A DNA stretch of 64,000 nucleotides, from the NCBI RefSeq assembly GCF_001187725.1, contig NZ_LGIQ01000005.1, positions 1,075,712-1,139,711 on the forward strand. Reading direction: 5' to 3'. A model generated the notes under the pieces. It searched no databases, was not told the origin of the DNA, and saw only the letters and a program-made list of their open reading frames with translations. This document shows positions 53,214 through 62,331 of this stretch, piece after piece. This stretch comes from Brevibacillus reuszeri (lineage in GTDB: Bacteria; Bacillota; Bacilli; Brevibacillales; Brevibacillaceae). The translations under genes were made by a program, and so were the position numbers. Positions within the stretch are counted from its first letter, which is position 1, and each line of letters begins with the position of its first letter.

Positions 53214-54272
53214 ATGACTCTGCATCGGATCAAAATGCCTCTCATCATCATCAGCCTGCTAGTCGGGCTGGTGCTATCCATCACACTCGCAGTCACCATG
53301 GGATCTGTAGATATCAAGCCCGCAACCGTATGGAAAATTGCCTTGTCGCAAGTCCCAGGGTTCAGTGGGTGGATTCCCGTTGATTGGTCCAAGGGTGAGC
53401 AAACCATCATCTGGGATATTCGCTTTCCGCGTGTACTTCTAGGGGCGATTGTTGGAGCAGGTCTTTCGGTAGTGGGGGTAGCCATTCAGTCTCTGGTACG
53501 AAATTCGCTCGCAGACCCGTACATACTTGGTGTTTCTTCCGGTGCATCTGTAGGAGCTACGCTGGTCATTCTGTTTGGAGCCTTCAGCATCTTCGGGCAA
53601 TTTGCGCTTTCATTGGGTGCTTTTGCAGGAGCGCTTTTGTCGATTCTGCTTATCTTTACGCTATCGCGGATCGGTGGACAAAACTCGACGGTACGCTTGC
53701 TCATGTCAGGTATCGCCATATCGGCAATCCTGTCAGCAATAACCAGCTTAATCATCTTTTCTGCTCCGAACGAACATGGCATTCGTTCCGTTCTGTTCTG
53801 GATGAGCGGTAGCCTGGCGGGAGGAAAATGGGAGTACCTCACGATTCCAACAATCATTGTGCTCATCTGTCTTTTTGTGCTGATGGCACAATATCGCTCG
53901 CTCAATGCGATGCTGATGGGGGAAGAGTCTGCGGGTACACTTGGAGTCAATACGACCCAATTCCGCAAGCTGCTCTTGATGATTACGGCTTTGCTGACCG
54001 GAGTAATCGTGGCGATTAGTGGCGCAATCGGCTTCGTAGGCTTGATGATGCCGCATATCGTGAGGGTGATGGTTGGATCGGATCATCGCCGTGTGCTGCC
54101 TGTTAGCGCATTGCTTGGAGCCATCTTTCTGATTTGGGCGGATACGATAGCGAGGTTAGTTTTTGCACCCGAAGAACTGCCGATTGGTATTATTACGGCT
54201 CTTTGTGGCGGACCGTTTTTTATCTGGTTGATGCTGGGCAATTCATATTCCTTTGGAGGTAGCGGACGATGA
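53214..54272 (+). CDS. FecCD/BtuC-type permease
   Basis: 352 residues, about ten membrane helices, with family segments VRNSLADPYILGVSSGASVGA, GIAISAILSAI and GFVGLMMPHIVRVMVGSDHR. The start is uncertain since ATG 53214 is almost touching AGGAGGG; ATG 53235 is an alternative. Its end overlaps the ATPase start (ATGA). Confidence 0.92.
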   Translation: MTLHRIKMPLIIISLLVGLVLSITLAVTMGSVDIKPATVWKIALSQVPGFSGWIPVDWSKGEQTIIWDIRFPRVLLGAIVGAGLSVVGVAIQSLVRNSLADPYILGVSSGASVGATLVILFGAFSIFGQFALSLGAFAGALLSILLIFTLSRIGGQNSTVRLLMSGIAISAILSAITSLIIFSAPNEHGIRSVLFWMSGSLAGGKWEYLTIPTIIVLICLFVLMAQYRSLNAMLMGEESAGTLGVNTTQFRKLLLMITALLTGVIVAISGAIGFVGLMMPHIVRVMVGSDHRRVLPVSALLGAIFLIWADTIARLVFAPEELPIGIITALCGGPFFIWLMLGNSYSFGGSGR

Positions 54273-55078
54273 AGCTGGTTGCGGATAACATATCGGTCGG
54301 GCTAGAGAAGAAAACGATTCTGTCCGACGTAGGGCTTGAAGTGGCTGCTGGTGAGTTTGTTGGACTAATCGGGCCAAACGGCAGTGGAAAATCCACGCTG
54401 CTAAAAAGCATCTATCGCACGATGAAGCCATATGCAGGATGGATTTCGCTGGACGGGGACGATGTGTACAAGCTGTCAGCCAAGGAAAATGCCCAGCGTA
54501 TGGCAGTTGTCCGCCAAGAGTCGTCGATCGAATTTGATTTTACTGTGATGGAAATTGTCTTGATGGGACGTGCACCTCACAAGCGGCTGTTTCAGCAGGA
54601 TACAGAGGCAGACCACGATATTTGTGAGGAAGCGCTTGTGCGTGTTGGCATGGAGACCTATGCAAGTCGAAGCTTTTTTAGCTTGTCTGGGGGAGAAAAG
54701 CAGCGTGTATTAATTGCCAGAGCGCTAGTACAGCAGGCCAAATTTCTCGTCCTGGACGAGCCAACTAATCATCTGGATGTTCGCTATCAGCTACAGGTGA
54801 TGGATTTGGTCAGGGCACTTGGCATCACCGTTTTGGCAGCCCTGCATGATCTGAATATCGCAGCTATGTACTGTGATCGCTTGTATGTGACTAAGAAAGG
54901 GCAAATGGTCGCCAATGGAACCCCTGAACAAATTTTGAATCCGCAATTAATCCGTGATGTATTCGGCGTCGAAACGGAAGTAACGACTCATCCAATTACG
55001 GGGAAAAAACACGTATACTTTTTCTCGGAATCTTGTAGAATCAAGCAGTCACCACAGGAGGTGTCCAAAGCACAATGA
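54269..55078 (+). CDS. FecE/BtuD-type ABC ATPase
   Basis: 269 residues: Walker A GPNGSGKSTLL, signature LSGGEKQRV, Walker B FLVLDEPTNHLD, switch His in ALHDLNIAA. It overlaps both neighbours by four bases, so the permease, ATPase and rubredoxin-methyltransferase should be made together. Confidence 0.94.
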   Translation: MKLVADNISVGLEKKTILSDVGLEVAAGEFVGLIGPNGSGKSTLLKSIYRTMKPYAGWISLDGDDVYKLSAKENAQRMAVVRQESSIEFDFTVMEIVLMGRAPHKRLFQQDTEADHDICEEALVRVGMETYASRSFFSLSGGEKQRVLIARALVQQAKFLVLDEPTNHLDVRYQLQVMDLVRALGITVLAALHDLNIAAMYCDRLYVTKKGQMVANGTPEQILNPQLIRDVFGVETEVTTHPITGKKHVYFFSESCRIKQSPQEVSKAQ

Positions 55079-56067
55079 GTGTGTATAGCTGCACGGTATG
55101 TAAGTTTCGTTACGATGAATGGCTTGGAGATACAAAAAATGGCGTCCCTCCTGGGGTGCCTTTTCCGCATTTAGCTGGGTCTGTTTGCACGACCTGTGGC
55201 ATGGAGGGGGAGGAGCGACATCAACCTCTCGTTGAAACGAAGTACGCTGGACTGGAGGCAACGTACTACGACCAGTTTGCGGGCAAGGCTGGGATTGCCT
55301 TCTATCGCGACTGGCTGCTTCAGGAAAACGAAAAAGGTCCTGTTTCCGTATTGGAGCTCGGTGTAGGAACCGGGCGAATTGCAATCGAGCTGGCTCGAAA
55401 TGATTTGCCAACGTGTGGAGTGGATTGGAGTCCAGATATGCTCGAGCTGGCTGAGAAAAAGATGCGGCGCATGTTAAAGAAGAAAGAGGAGCTCTTGGAG
55501 CTGATCGAGCAGGATATACACCAGCTTGAATTGGGACGGAGATTTTCTCATGTCTTGGTGCCAGAAGGGCTTTTTCAGCAAGCGACCTGTAGAGACGAGC
55601 AGCGAAAATTATTGGGACGAATCAACGAGCATTTAGCAGAAGACGGTGTGGTGGCAATTGATTTGCTGCTGCCACCCTTGCAAGAAAAATGGTCATTTCT
55701 ACAGCGTAAATATGTATTTCCTGATCGAATGGTTTATCAGCGTGTGGAAGGAGAAACCTCGCTGTCCAGGCAGCAGTTTCGTTATACGCTAACGTATGAA
55801 ACCTTTTTGGAACAATTGGAACAGCCTCGCTATCGTGTGGACCGGGAGTTGGCATTCCTGATGCCCGGAGAGCTCCAATTGCTATTGGAATCAGAAGGAT
55901 TTCATATCCTCAACAGCTTTGAGAACGTTCCGCGCAGTCAGCAAAAGGCTGTCGAGCAACCAGCAGATGGATATGACATGGATCGCTGGCAATATGGAGG
56001 CTATCCTTTTGCTGAAATTGCTGCTGCGGGGACAGCTAGGCGCTGGACCCTCATCGCAAAAAAATAA
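55075..56067 (+). CDS. Rubredoxin-SAM methyltransferase fusion
   Basis: 330 residues. Residues 1-50 look like a complete rubredoxin: C6-T-V-C9, then 28 residues with the typical Tyr, Asp, G-D, N-G and P-P-G positions, then C38-T-T-C41-G. A class I methyltransferase follows, with SAM motif I VLELGVGTGRIAIEL (residues about 92-106) and the acidic GVDWSPDML loop. The site could bind iron (electron transfer) or zinc (structural). It shares four bases with the ATPase gene, placing it in the B12/Zur-controlled operon. Possible roles are corrinoid modification or metal-responsive methylation; neither is shown. Confidence 0.82.
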   Translation: MSVYSCTVCKFRYDEWLGDTKNGVPPGVPFPHLAGSVCTTCGMEGEERHQPLVETKYAGLEATYYDQFAGKAGIAFYRDWLLQENEKGPVSVLELGVGTGRIAIELARNDLPTCGVDWSPDMLELAEKKMRRMLKKKEELLELIEQDIHQLELGRRFSHVLVPEGLFQQATCRDEQRKLLGRINEHLAEDGVVAIDLLLPPLQEKWSFLQRKYVFPDRMVYQRVEGETSLSRQQFRYTLTYETFLEQLEQPRYRVDRELAFLMPGELQLLLESEGFHILNSFENVPRSQQKAVEQPADGYDMDRWQYGGYPFAEIAAAGTARRWTLIAKK

Positions 56068-56079
56068 ATCGGTTCTCCC

Positions 56080-56107
56080 TGTAACAAAATGAAATCTGCC
56101 GCATCTA
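56080..56107 (+). promoter_or_regulatory. Possible ECF promoter of the second sigma gene
   Basis: TGTAAC at 56080, 16-bp spacer, CATCTA at 56102. One base from the CGTCTA type -10 and similar to the promoter before the first ECF gene. Confidence 0.3.
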
Positions 56108-56142
56108 ACCAGTAAAGAACCATGAGAAGGAGGACGCATCCT

Positions 56143-56691
56143 GTGGAGAAATTGCAGCCCACGCTAGATGCTGCATTTGAGCAAATTATGCGGGAGTACG
56201 GGACGCGTGTGCTTCGACTGGTCACCTTTCTGGTCAAGGATAAGAATCTGGCAGAAGACATAACCCAAGATGTGTTCGTGAAGGTATACCGGCATCTTCC
56301 GAGGTTTCGGCAGGAGAGCAGTATTCATACATGGCTGTATCGCATTGCTGTGAATGAATGCAAAGGCCTTTTACGCTCATGGACATTTCGCAATCTCCTG
56401 TACAGTGCCTGGATCAAAAAGGACGGAGACGTGTCTACCGAGCACCTCGTACTAGATCAGGTTGAACGAGATCAGTTAGTCGCGCACGTACTGGGATTAT
56501 CCCCACCCTATCGCCAAATCATCGCCTTGCACTACTACGCAGATTTGTCTATTAGCGAAGTAGCCGAAGTGCTTTCTGTATCAGAAGGCACAGTCAGAAC
56601 AAGGCTGCATCGCGCGAGACAACTGCTAAAAAAGCGAATGGGAGAGGGGAGGGACTGGGAGTGGACGAGACCAAATGGCTCGAGCAATTAA
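56143..56691 (+). CDS. ECF-type RNA polymerase sigma factor
   Basis: 182 residues from GTG 56143, nine bases past AGAAGGAGG. Region 2 (LVKDKNLAEDITQDVFVKVYRHL) and region 4 (YYADLSISEVAEVLSVSEGTVRTRLHRARQLL) are intact. It overlaps the next gene by 31 bases, a common sigma/anti-sigma arrangement. Confidence 0.92.
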   Translation: MEKLQPTLDAAFEQIMREYGTRVLRLVTFLVKDKNLAEDITQDVFVKVYRHLPRFRQESSIHTWLYRIAVNECKGLLRSWTFRNLLYSAWIKKDGDVSTEHLVLDQVERDQLVAHVLGLSPPYRQIIALHYYADLSISEVAEVLSVSEGTVRTRLHRARQLLKKRMGEGRDWEWTRPNGSSN

Positions 56692-57650
56692 GGGGACGAG
56701 TGGACCAAATCGTCATGCGTGACGTACAGTTTACAGCCGCTATGGAAGATCAAGTCTGGCAAAAAATCGCGAGAAAGGCAGGCTGGCAACCAAGCTGGAG
56801 AAAGCTGCTGGTACCCATCATCGCTTTATCCCTTTGCCTTTTCATCTGGAAAGCTTTGCCGAAAGAGCTTGGAATTGAACAGGGTGCGAAGCCAGGGAAC
56901 ATGGTAAATTCAGTACCCAGCTTGTTGCCAGGCGGGGTGTTGGAAACGCCTGTCCTTTGGAAGCCATCTACGCCTATTAAGTCTACGTATCAAGATCAGT
57001 CCTTCACCTATTTAGGGGAGAAGCCTGTTCGGATGATTACCGATGAGAATGGCTTTTATGAAGGCCAAGTTCAGCGCGTGACATGGTTGATCGATGACAG
57101 CACGGTATCTACGGTAGAGGTCGTTGCCTACAGTAGTGAAGGCAGCCGCGTATCATTGGGCACCTTTCAAGTAATGGATTCATTGTTTGATGCAAAAGGA
57201 CATTTTCCCTCGGGAATTGTCCTGCCTGATCTAGGAATATGGAAGCTGCAGGTTTTAGCAGAAGGGAAGCATTTGGGGCAAGTGTTTGTACAAGTGCAGG
57301 AGGGAATCTCGCCCGCCAATCGAGCTTTAGTTGAGCCGCTTATCTACGACTGGATTAATGGGGAAGGGAAGAAGCTGGGGTGGATCGGGCCTGACCGAAA
57401 AATCGAGGTAGAATTGCTCGGCGTGGAAGCACCTAATGCCGAGAGCAGAAAGGTGTATGCCTGGGTAAAAATCCTCGGAGAAGCTCATTTATCCTCGGGT
57501 GTCAACGCTCCAATGGTCTTCCCGATTGCCTATACTGGCGAAAAGTACCGTGTAACGGGCTTCCAAATGCCAGGCGATGGAAGTGATTATCCAAGCAGCA
57601 TGAAGGAATTGTTCCCTCCAAAGATACTGGAGAAGCTGCAAAAAAGATAG
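56661..57650 (+). CDS. Membrane protein of anti-sigma type with extracytoplasmic domain
   Basis: 329 residues: cytoplasmic N-terminus of about 45 residues, one membrane helix (LLVPIIALSLCLFIWKAL, residues about 48-65) and a large outer beta-rich domain (FTYLGEKPVRMITDENGFYEGQ) that may belong to the DUF4871 type; that assignment is tentative. GTG 56661 follows GGGAGGG inside the sigma gene. Most likely restrains that sigma factor and senses an envelope signal. Confidence 0.75.
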   Translation: MDETKWLEQLRGRVDQIVMRDVQFTAAMEDQVWQKIARKAGWQPSWRKLLVPIIALSLCLFIWKALPKELGIEQGAKPGNMVNSVPSLLPGGVLETPVLWKPSTPIKSTYQDQSFTYLGEKPVRMITDENGFYEGQVQRVTWLIDDSTVSTVEVVAYSSEGSRVSLGTFQVMDSLFDAKGHFPSGIVLPDLGIWKLQVLAEGKHLGQVFVQVQEGISPANRALVEPLIYDWINGEGKKLGWIGPDRKIEVELLGVEAPNAESRKVYAWVKILGEAHLSSGVNAPMVFPIAYTGEKYRVTGFQMPGDGSDYPSSMKELFPPKILEKLQKR

Positions 57651-57674
57651 AAGCGAATCACCCATGAACCGAAG

Positions 57675-57708
57675 AAACGGACCTTTCTCAAAGGGTCCGT
57701 TTTTTCTT
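57675..57708. terminator. Terminator between convergent genes
   Basis: ACGGACC/GGTCCGT stem with TTTTTTCTTTT rightward and a weaker T-rich tail leftward. Confidence 0.85.
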
Positions 57709-57726
57709 TTTCTGCAATGCATTTTT

Positions 57727-58593
57727 CTAGCCAAAAATTTGTGCGGCTATGCCGTAATAAGTGCCGTTGCGTTGGGGGAGTTGATTCGCATTTGCGATCA
57801 TGACAGGCGGCTCAGAGACCTTCGTAAATCCGTTCTGCTCTAAAAAGTCGAGAAAAGCCGCTTGTCCATTCGGAACATCAACGCGGAGCTTCCCTGTATG
57901 TCCCTGAGTCAGGCGGCAAAAAATGCGTATCGCGGTGGCAAAGTCAGGAGCGACGAGAGGACCTATGATCAGATTGACAGGTCCTTGGATAGAAAAGCCA
58001 TAGCCAACCGTTTTGCCAGCAGCATCTTTCGCTACGAGACATGAGGCAGCCTGTTTCATCCGTGCTTGCACAAAAAGGGAGCGTTTACTTCCGATTGCTT
58101 GTCCGTCCAGCTCAATAATCGCTGCTACATCTTCCAGTTGCATCGGGAGAATGACCGGATCGTCTGCGTTCATAGAAGGAATGGTTGGTGGAGAAAAATG
58201 ATCACGCAAGCATTTGTGAAGCGGCTCTGCTGTCGTAAATCCCAAGCTTTCATATAAAGGCTTTCCAGCAGGGGTGGAAACAAGCATGATTGTCGTTTCT
58301 TTAGAAACAAAGGACAGGCATGCCTGCATAAGCTCGCGACCAAGTCCATACCCTCTGCATGAATCGTGTACGATCACCATTCCGATCGACGCTAGCTGAT
58401 CTTCGTAGCAAATAATTGCCGAGCAGGAAACTAGCTGTCCGTCTTCATCTTTGTGTCCAAACATGCTGCCTGCTGATAAAACGGTGCGAAGCTCTGCCTC
58501 ATCATAGTCCCAGCCTACAGAGTCCGAGAGTGCGATCAGTGGAGGAATATCTTGCTGTGTCAAAGTATGGAGAAGGTAAGTGGTGTTTTTCAA
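57727..58593 (-). CDS. GNAT-family N-acetyltransferase, two GNAT-like halves
   Basis: 288 residues. The N-terminal GNAT domain carries the acetyl-CoA loop SCRGYGLGRELM; the C-terminal half repeats the fold with less conserved motifs (VAIIELDGQAIG and GYGFSIQGPVNLIIGPLVA). Substrate unknown. Start overlaps the HIT gene stop (ATGA), so the two are coupled. Confidence 0.85.
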   Translation of the reverse strand: MKNTTYLLHTLTQQDIPPLIALSDSVGWDYDEAELRTVLSAGSMFGHKDEDGQLVSCSAIICYEDQLASIGMVIVHDSCRGYGLGRELMQACLSFVSKETTIMLVSTPAGKPLYESLGFTTAEPLHKCLRDHFSPPTIPSMNADDPVILPMQLEDVAAIIELDGQAIGSKRSLFVQARMKQAASCLVAKDAAGKTVGYGFSIQGPVNLIIGPLVAPDFATAIRIFCRLTQGHTGKLRVDVPNGQAAFLDFLEQNGFTKVSEPPVMIANANQLPQRNGTYYGIAAQIFG

Positions 58594-59036
58594 GAGAAAC
58601 GGGCCTCCTTTAATGCTTCAATAAATCGAGTGCGTGTAGCAGCCAACCGAGTTTCGGTTTCATGTGCATGTAGCGGCTCACTCCAAGAAAAGCCGTCGCC
58701 CTCGAAGCGGGGAATGACATGCATGTGGAAATGGGTAAGCTCATTAAAAATACCACCATTTTGGCATATCGTTATCCCTGCCGGCATGTACATCTGTTTG
58801 AGCGCTTCCGAAAGTAGGGAAGCGGCATTGGTTACCCGTTCCATGGTGTATTTGTCCAAATCTGTCCATTCCTCATAATGCCGCTTGGGTAGGATCAGTG
58901 TATGCCCTGCGTTAAAGGGATTGATATCAAGCAGACATGTGACCCAGTCGTTTTCATAAACGATGTGGATGGGCTCAAGGGCATGGGCTAAACGGCATCC
59001 AAGACAATTTGCCTGTTTCCGAGGTTGATGCTCCAT
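58590..59036 (-). CDS. HIT-family nucleotide hydrolase
   Basis: 148 residues with a Cys pair (CLGC) near the N-terminus and the histidine triad HFHMHVIP. HIT proteins split nucleotide phosphoramidates or dinucleoside polyphosphates. It precedes the GNAT gene with a four-base overlap and diverges from lepA. Confidence 0.9.
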   Translation of the reverse strand: MEHQPRKQANCLGCRLAHALEPIHIVYENDWVTCLLDINPFNAGHTLILPKRHYEEWTDLDKYTMERVTNAASLLSEALKQMYMPAGITICQNGGIFNELTHFHMHVIPRFEGDGFSWSEPLHAHETETRLAATRTRFIEALKEARFS

Positions 59037-59121
59037 ATCGTCGCCCCCTTATTCATTCACTCTAGCATAGGAATGAATAGGTGACGAGGAAAAATGCTGA
59101 TAAGCGCCCTCTTCTCTTTTG

Positions 59122-59150
59122 TTGCTCCTGTTTCCCGCGTTTGTTATAAT
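59122..59150 (+). promoter_or_regulatory. SigA promoter of lepA
   Basis: TTGCTC at 59122, 17-bp spacer, TATAAT at 59145-59150. Confidence 0.6.
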
Positions 59151-59225
59151 TACCGTTAGTGTATTTTTTGCGAGACGCAATCTGAAACGTTTGTATGGAT
59201 TCGCGTGGGAGGGAACGAACAACAC

Positions 59226-61043
59226 ATGGATCGCCGTGAAAGACAAAAAAGGATTCGAAATTTTTCCATCATCGCCCACATTGACCATGGCAAGTCGACG
59301 CTGGCAGACCGGATTTTGGAACTGACCGGAGCGTTGACCGCACGTGAGATGGAAGCCCAGTTTCTGGATACGATGGAGCTGGAAAAAGAGCGCGGGATTA
59401 CAATCAAGTTGAATGCCGTGCGTTTGAACTATAAAGCAGATGACGGGGAGGAATACATTCTCCACCTCATCGACACACCTGGTCACGTCGACTTTACGTA
59501 TGAAGTATCCCGTAGTCTTGCCGCCTGTGAAGGGGCCATTCTCGTCGTGGATGCAGCGCAAGGTATCGAAGCGCAGACACTTGCCAACGTTTATTTGGCA
59601 CTGGATAGCAATCTGGAGATCATCCCGGTCATCAACAAAATCGATTTGCCAAGCGCAGAGCCTGAACGCGTGAAGCAAGAGGTTGAGGATGTTATCGGCC
59701 TGGATGCCAGCGATGCGGTTCTAACCTCCGCTAAAGCAGGAATCGGAATTAAAGAAGTGCTGGAAGCGGTTGTACAAAAAGTGCCAGCACCAGAAGGCGA
59801 TCCGGATGCACCACTGCAAGCCCTTATTTTTGACTCGTATTTTGATGCGTACAGAGGCGTTATCGCTTCTATTCGCGTTATTAACGGCACGCTGAAAAAA
59901 GGCATGAAAATCAAAATGATGGCGACAGGCAAGTCGTTTGAAGTCACAGAAATCGGTACTTCGATGCCGCGTCAGACGCAGGTGGAAGAATTGACAGTAG
60001 GGGATGTAGGCTATGTAGCTGCATCGATTAAAACGGTAGGGGATACGAGTGTCGGTGACACGATCACAGATGCAAGTCGTCCTGCTACTGAACCTCTTCC
60101 TGGCTACCGCAAGATCAACCCGATGGTATTCTGCGGTTTGTATCCGATTGAGACGAATGAGTACAATGATCTGCGTGATGCATTGGAAAAACTGCAATTA
60201 AACGATGCTTCCTTGCAGTTTGAACCGGAGACGTCTCAAGCACTTGGGTTTGGTTTCCGTTGCGGGTTCCTTGGGTTGCTGCACATGGAGATTATCCAGG
60301 AGCGCATCGAACGTGAATTTGACATTAATCTAATTACGACTGCTCCAAGTGTTATTTACCGCATTACCAAAACAAATGGCGAGGTTATCGAAATTGACAA
60401 CCCGTCCAAAATGCCAGATGCCCAAAAGATCGATATGGTTGAAGAGCCGTACGTGACCGCTACTGTAATGGTACCGAAAGAATATGTGGGCGACGTAATG
60501 CAGCTATGTCAGGGCAAGCGTGGCGATTTTCTCGATATGCAGTACCTTGGAGAGAATCGCGTGCAGCTAAAGTATGACATGCCATTGTCCGAGATCGTCT
60601 ATGACTTCTTTGATTTATTGAAGTCTGGTACAAAAGGATATGCATCTTTTGACTACGAGCTGGGTGGCTACAAAGCTTCCAAGCTGGTGAAAATGGATAT
60701 TCTCTTAAACAGCGAAGTAGTCGACGCGCTGTCGTTCATCGTTCACAAGGACACTGCTTATGCGCGTGGTAAGGTCATTTGCGAAAAGCTGAAGGAACTG
60801 ATTCCTCGTCAGCAATTCGAAGTGCCAATCCAGGCAACTATCGGGCAAAAGGTTGTTGCTCGTGAAACGATCAGCGCCTTGCGTAAAAACGTACTTGCTA
60901 AATGTTACGGTGGGGATATCTCACGTAAACGCAAGCTGCTTGAAAAGCAAAAAGAAGGTAAGAAGCGCATGAAGTCCGTTGGTTCCGTAGAGGTACCACA
61001 AGAGGCATTTATGGCTGTATTGCGTATGGATGACAAGAAGTAA
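59226..61043 (+). CDS. lepA: Elongation factor 4 (LepA)
   Basis: 605 residues. Translational GTPase with G1 [10 protein letters not shown]3 DTPGH, G4 NKID, EF-G-like domains and the LepA-specific C-terminal domain ([27 protein letters not shown]). It assists ribosome biogenesis and function. ATG 59226 gives the family's start; the upstream GTG overlaps GGGAGGG. In B. subtilis lepA directly follows yqxA; here about 15.6 kb separate them. Confidence 0.97.
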   Translation: MDRRERQKRIRNFSIIAHIDHGKSTLADRILELTGALTAREMEAQFLDTMELEKERGITIKLNAVRLNYKADDGEEYILHLIDTPGHVDFTYEVSRSLAACEGAILVVDAAQGIEAQTLANVYLALDSNLEIIPVINKIDLPSAEPERVKQEVEDVIGLDASDAVLTSAKAGIGIKEVLEAVVQKVPAPEGDPDAPLQALIFDSYFDAYRGVIASIRVINGTLKKGMKIKMMATGKSFEVTEIGTSMPRQTQVEELTVGDVGYVAASIKTVGDTSVGDTITDASRPATEPLPGYRKINPMVFCGLYPIETNEYNDLRDALEKLQLNDASLQFEPETSQALGFGFRCGFLGLLHMEIIQERIEREFDINLITTAPSVIYRITKTNGEVIEIDNPSKMPDAQKIDMVEEPYVTATVMVPKEYVGDVMQLCQGKRGDFLDMQYLGENRVQLKYDMPLSEIVYDFFDLLKSGTKGYASFDYELGGYKASKLVKMDILLNSEVVDALSFIVHKDTAYARGKVICEKLKELIPRQQFEVPIQATIGQKVVARETISALRKNVLAKCYGGDISRKRKLLEKQKEGKKRMKSVGSVEVPQEAFMAVLRMDDKK

Positions 61044-61050
61044 CTGATGG

Positions 61051-61096
61051 AAAGGCTCCCTCACCGGATTGGTAAAAAGGTGGGGGAGTTTTTTCT
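61051..61096 (+). terminator. lepA terminator
   Basis: GCTCCCTCACC pairs with GGTGGGGGAG, then TTTTTTC. The opposite-strand integrase relic runs into it. Confidence 0.88.
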
Positions 61097-61482
61097 TATC
61101 GTTCATGAGCCTCTCGAAAATATCGACAGTTTGATTTTTCAATTTGTCAGTCAAATGGGAATAGGTTATCGAGGGTAATTCCTGATCGACTATGGTTTAA
61201 TCGAGCTTGGATGTTCCGTCCGCTCCACTTGCAGCTTGATGAGGTGACATGTTCTCGATTCTCCTTGGTACATACAAACTCGCTGGCATGGTAAAACTTG
61301 CCATATTTCAACCTGTTTTCTTTTTGACGGACTTTATGTTCTTTGAGTATTTTAATAAGTGTACCTCCTATGTGGATCGTCCTGTACGATGATACTGTTT
61401 TGGGAGTGCTGAATACCCATTCTTTATTGACAGTAACCATGATCTTATCAAGGAAAAGTGAAATCTTCTTTATGGACGACAA
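61095..61482 (-). pseudogene. Tyrosine recombinase (phage/ICE integrase) relic
   Basis: The 5' part reads like an integrase middle (VFSTPKTVSSYRTIHIGG, then KYGKFYHASEFVCTKEN). It then jumps to RLNHSRSGITLD from the C-terminal box, skipping the catalytic H-x-L-R segment. One extra base near 61164-61167 shifts the frame; the next frame continues with YSHLTDKLKNQTVDIFERLMN, the classical integrase tail with its Tyr. It is cut off at the lepA terminator. N-terminus, catalytic Arg and His are missing, so it cannot be active. Confidence 0.8.
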
Positions 61483-61729
61483 GGGCAGGATTTTTAAATC
61501 TGCTTCGGTCGTTTTTTTGTTTTCTTTTTTGGTAACTTAACGAACTGCATGGGGTTTTCATTAATCAGTTTGTATGCGTAAACAGCTTATTTCGACTTCT
61601 GCGAGGTAAGGGGACGAAATCGGCGGCGGGATCAGAAACAAGGGTCGAATTGACACAATGCTCAATTTGTAAATTCAAGAAAATCAATGTGGTAGTGAGT
61701 CCTGTAAAAGAGAGAGTTTAGTTTTTATT
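61483..61729. other. Gene-free AT-rich spacer
   Basis: Only short frames without usable starts are present. The integrase relic's frame continues a little upstream in a Lys-rich stretch I cannot assign. Confidence 0.4.
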
Positions 61730-62194
61730 CTATCTAGATCCATAATTTTGTAAGTCATCACGAGTGAGAGTTTCGGTAATTAAACGAAGAGCTTCTCCAT
61801 GGATCAGCAATTTATCTTTGGATTTTTGAGTATCAAAGCCTAATGAATCTTGGTGAATGTAATTGCTAATATCTGCTGCCGCTAATGAAAGCTCATTCGT
61901 AATGATACTGAAATCAGCATCACTGCCTATTAGGGTACTTATATTACTCAAGGAAACGTTTATAATTTCGACATTTCGAAGTAAATACAATGAATTCTTG
62001 ATTCGATCACCTTTCGCATCGTCCGATAAGATTTCTTGTATATCCGCATTAACATTATTTAATGGAACGTAATTAGACAAAATGCTAATTGATTGGTGCA
62101 GCGATTCAGATTTGCCTTTTTGATAAAAATAACTCCCACTAAGCAAAGAGCTTAGGAGAATCGCTGAAACTATTAAAAATAACTGTTTTTTCAA
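61730..62194 (-). CDS. Hypothetical exported or membrane-anchored protein, 154 aa
   Basis: MKKQLFLIVSAILLSSLLSG is a signal or anchor sequence; the rest is helical and acidic-polar with Leu/Ile repeats (LYLLRNVEIINVSLSNISTLIG). No Cys, no lipobox, no family recognised. Codon use is AT-rich like the surrounding island. The start has only a weak ribosome site. Confidence 0.6.
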   Translation of the reverse strand: MKKQLFLIVSAILLSSLLSGSYFYQKGKSESLHQSISILSNYVPLNNVNADIQEILSDDAKGDRIKNSLYLLRNVEIINVSLSNISTLIGSDADFSIITNELSLAAADISNYIHQDSLGFDTQKSKDKLLIHGEALRLITETLTRDDLQNYGSR

Positions 62195-62290
62195 ATTGAG
62201 ACCCCATTTTTGGAAATATATGGAAATAGTAGCGCATATCTTAGAATGGTGGATGATCGAATGGTTGTATTACACAATGTGTAATTTGAA

Positions 62291-62310
62291 AACCAGCCAT
62301 TAAGACTGGT
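62291..62310 (-). terminator. Weak hairpin after the 34-residue ORF
   Basis: ACCAG/CTGGT hairpin followed leftward by TTTTC. Confidence 0.35.
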
Positions 62311-62331
62311 CTCGATTGATCAAGTATTCAA

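Noticed and set aside
61547..61725. Rightward frame with a C-x2-C pair (ending NVVVSPVKERV)
   Set aside because: It has no ATG, GTG or TTG before the Cys pair except a TTG just upstream without a ribosome site. It may be a relic but cannot be supported.
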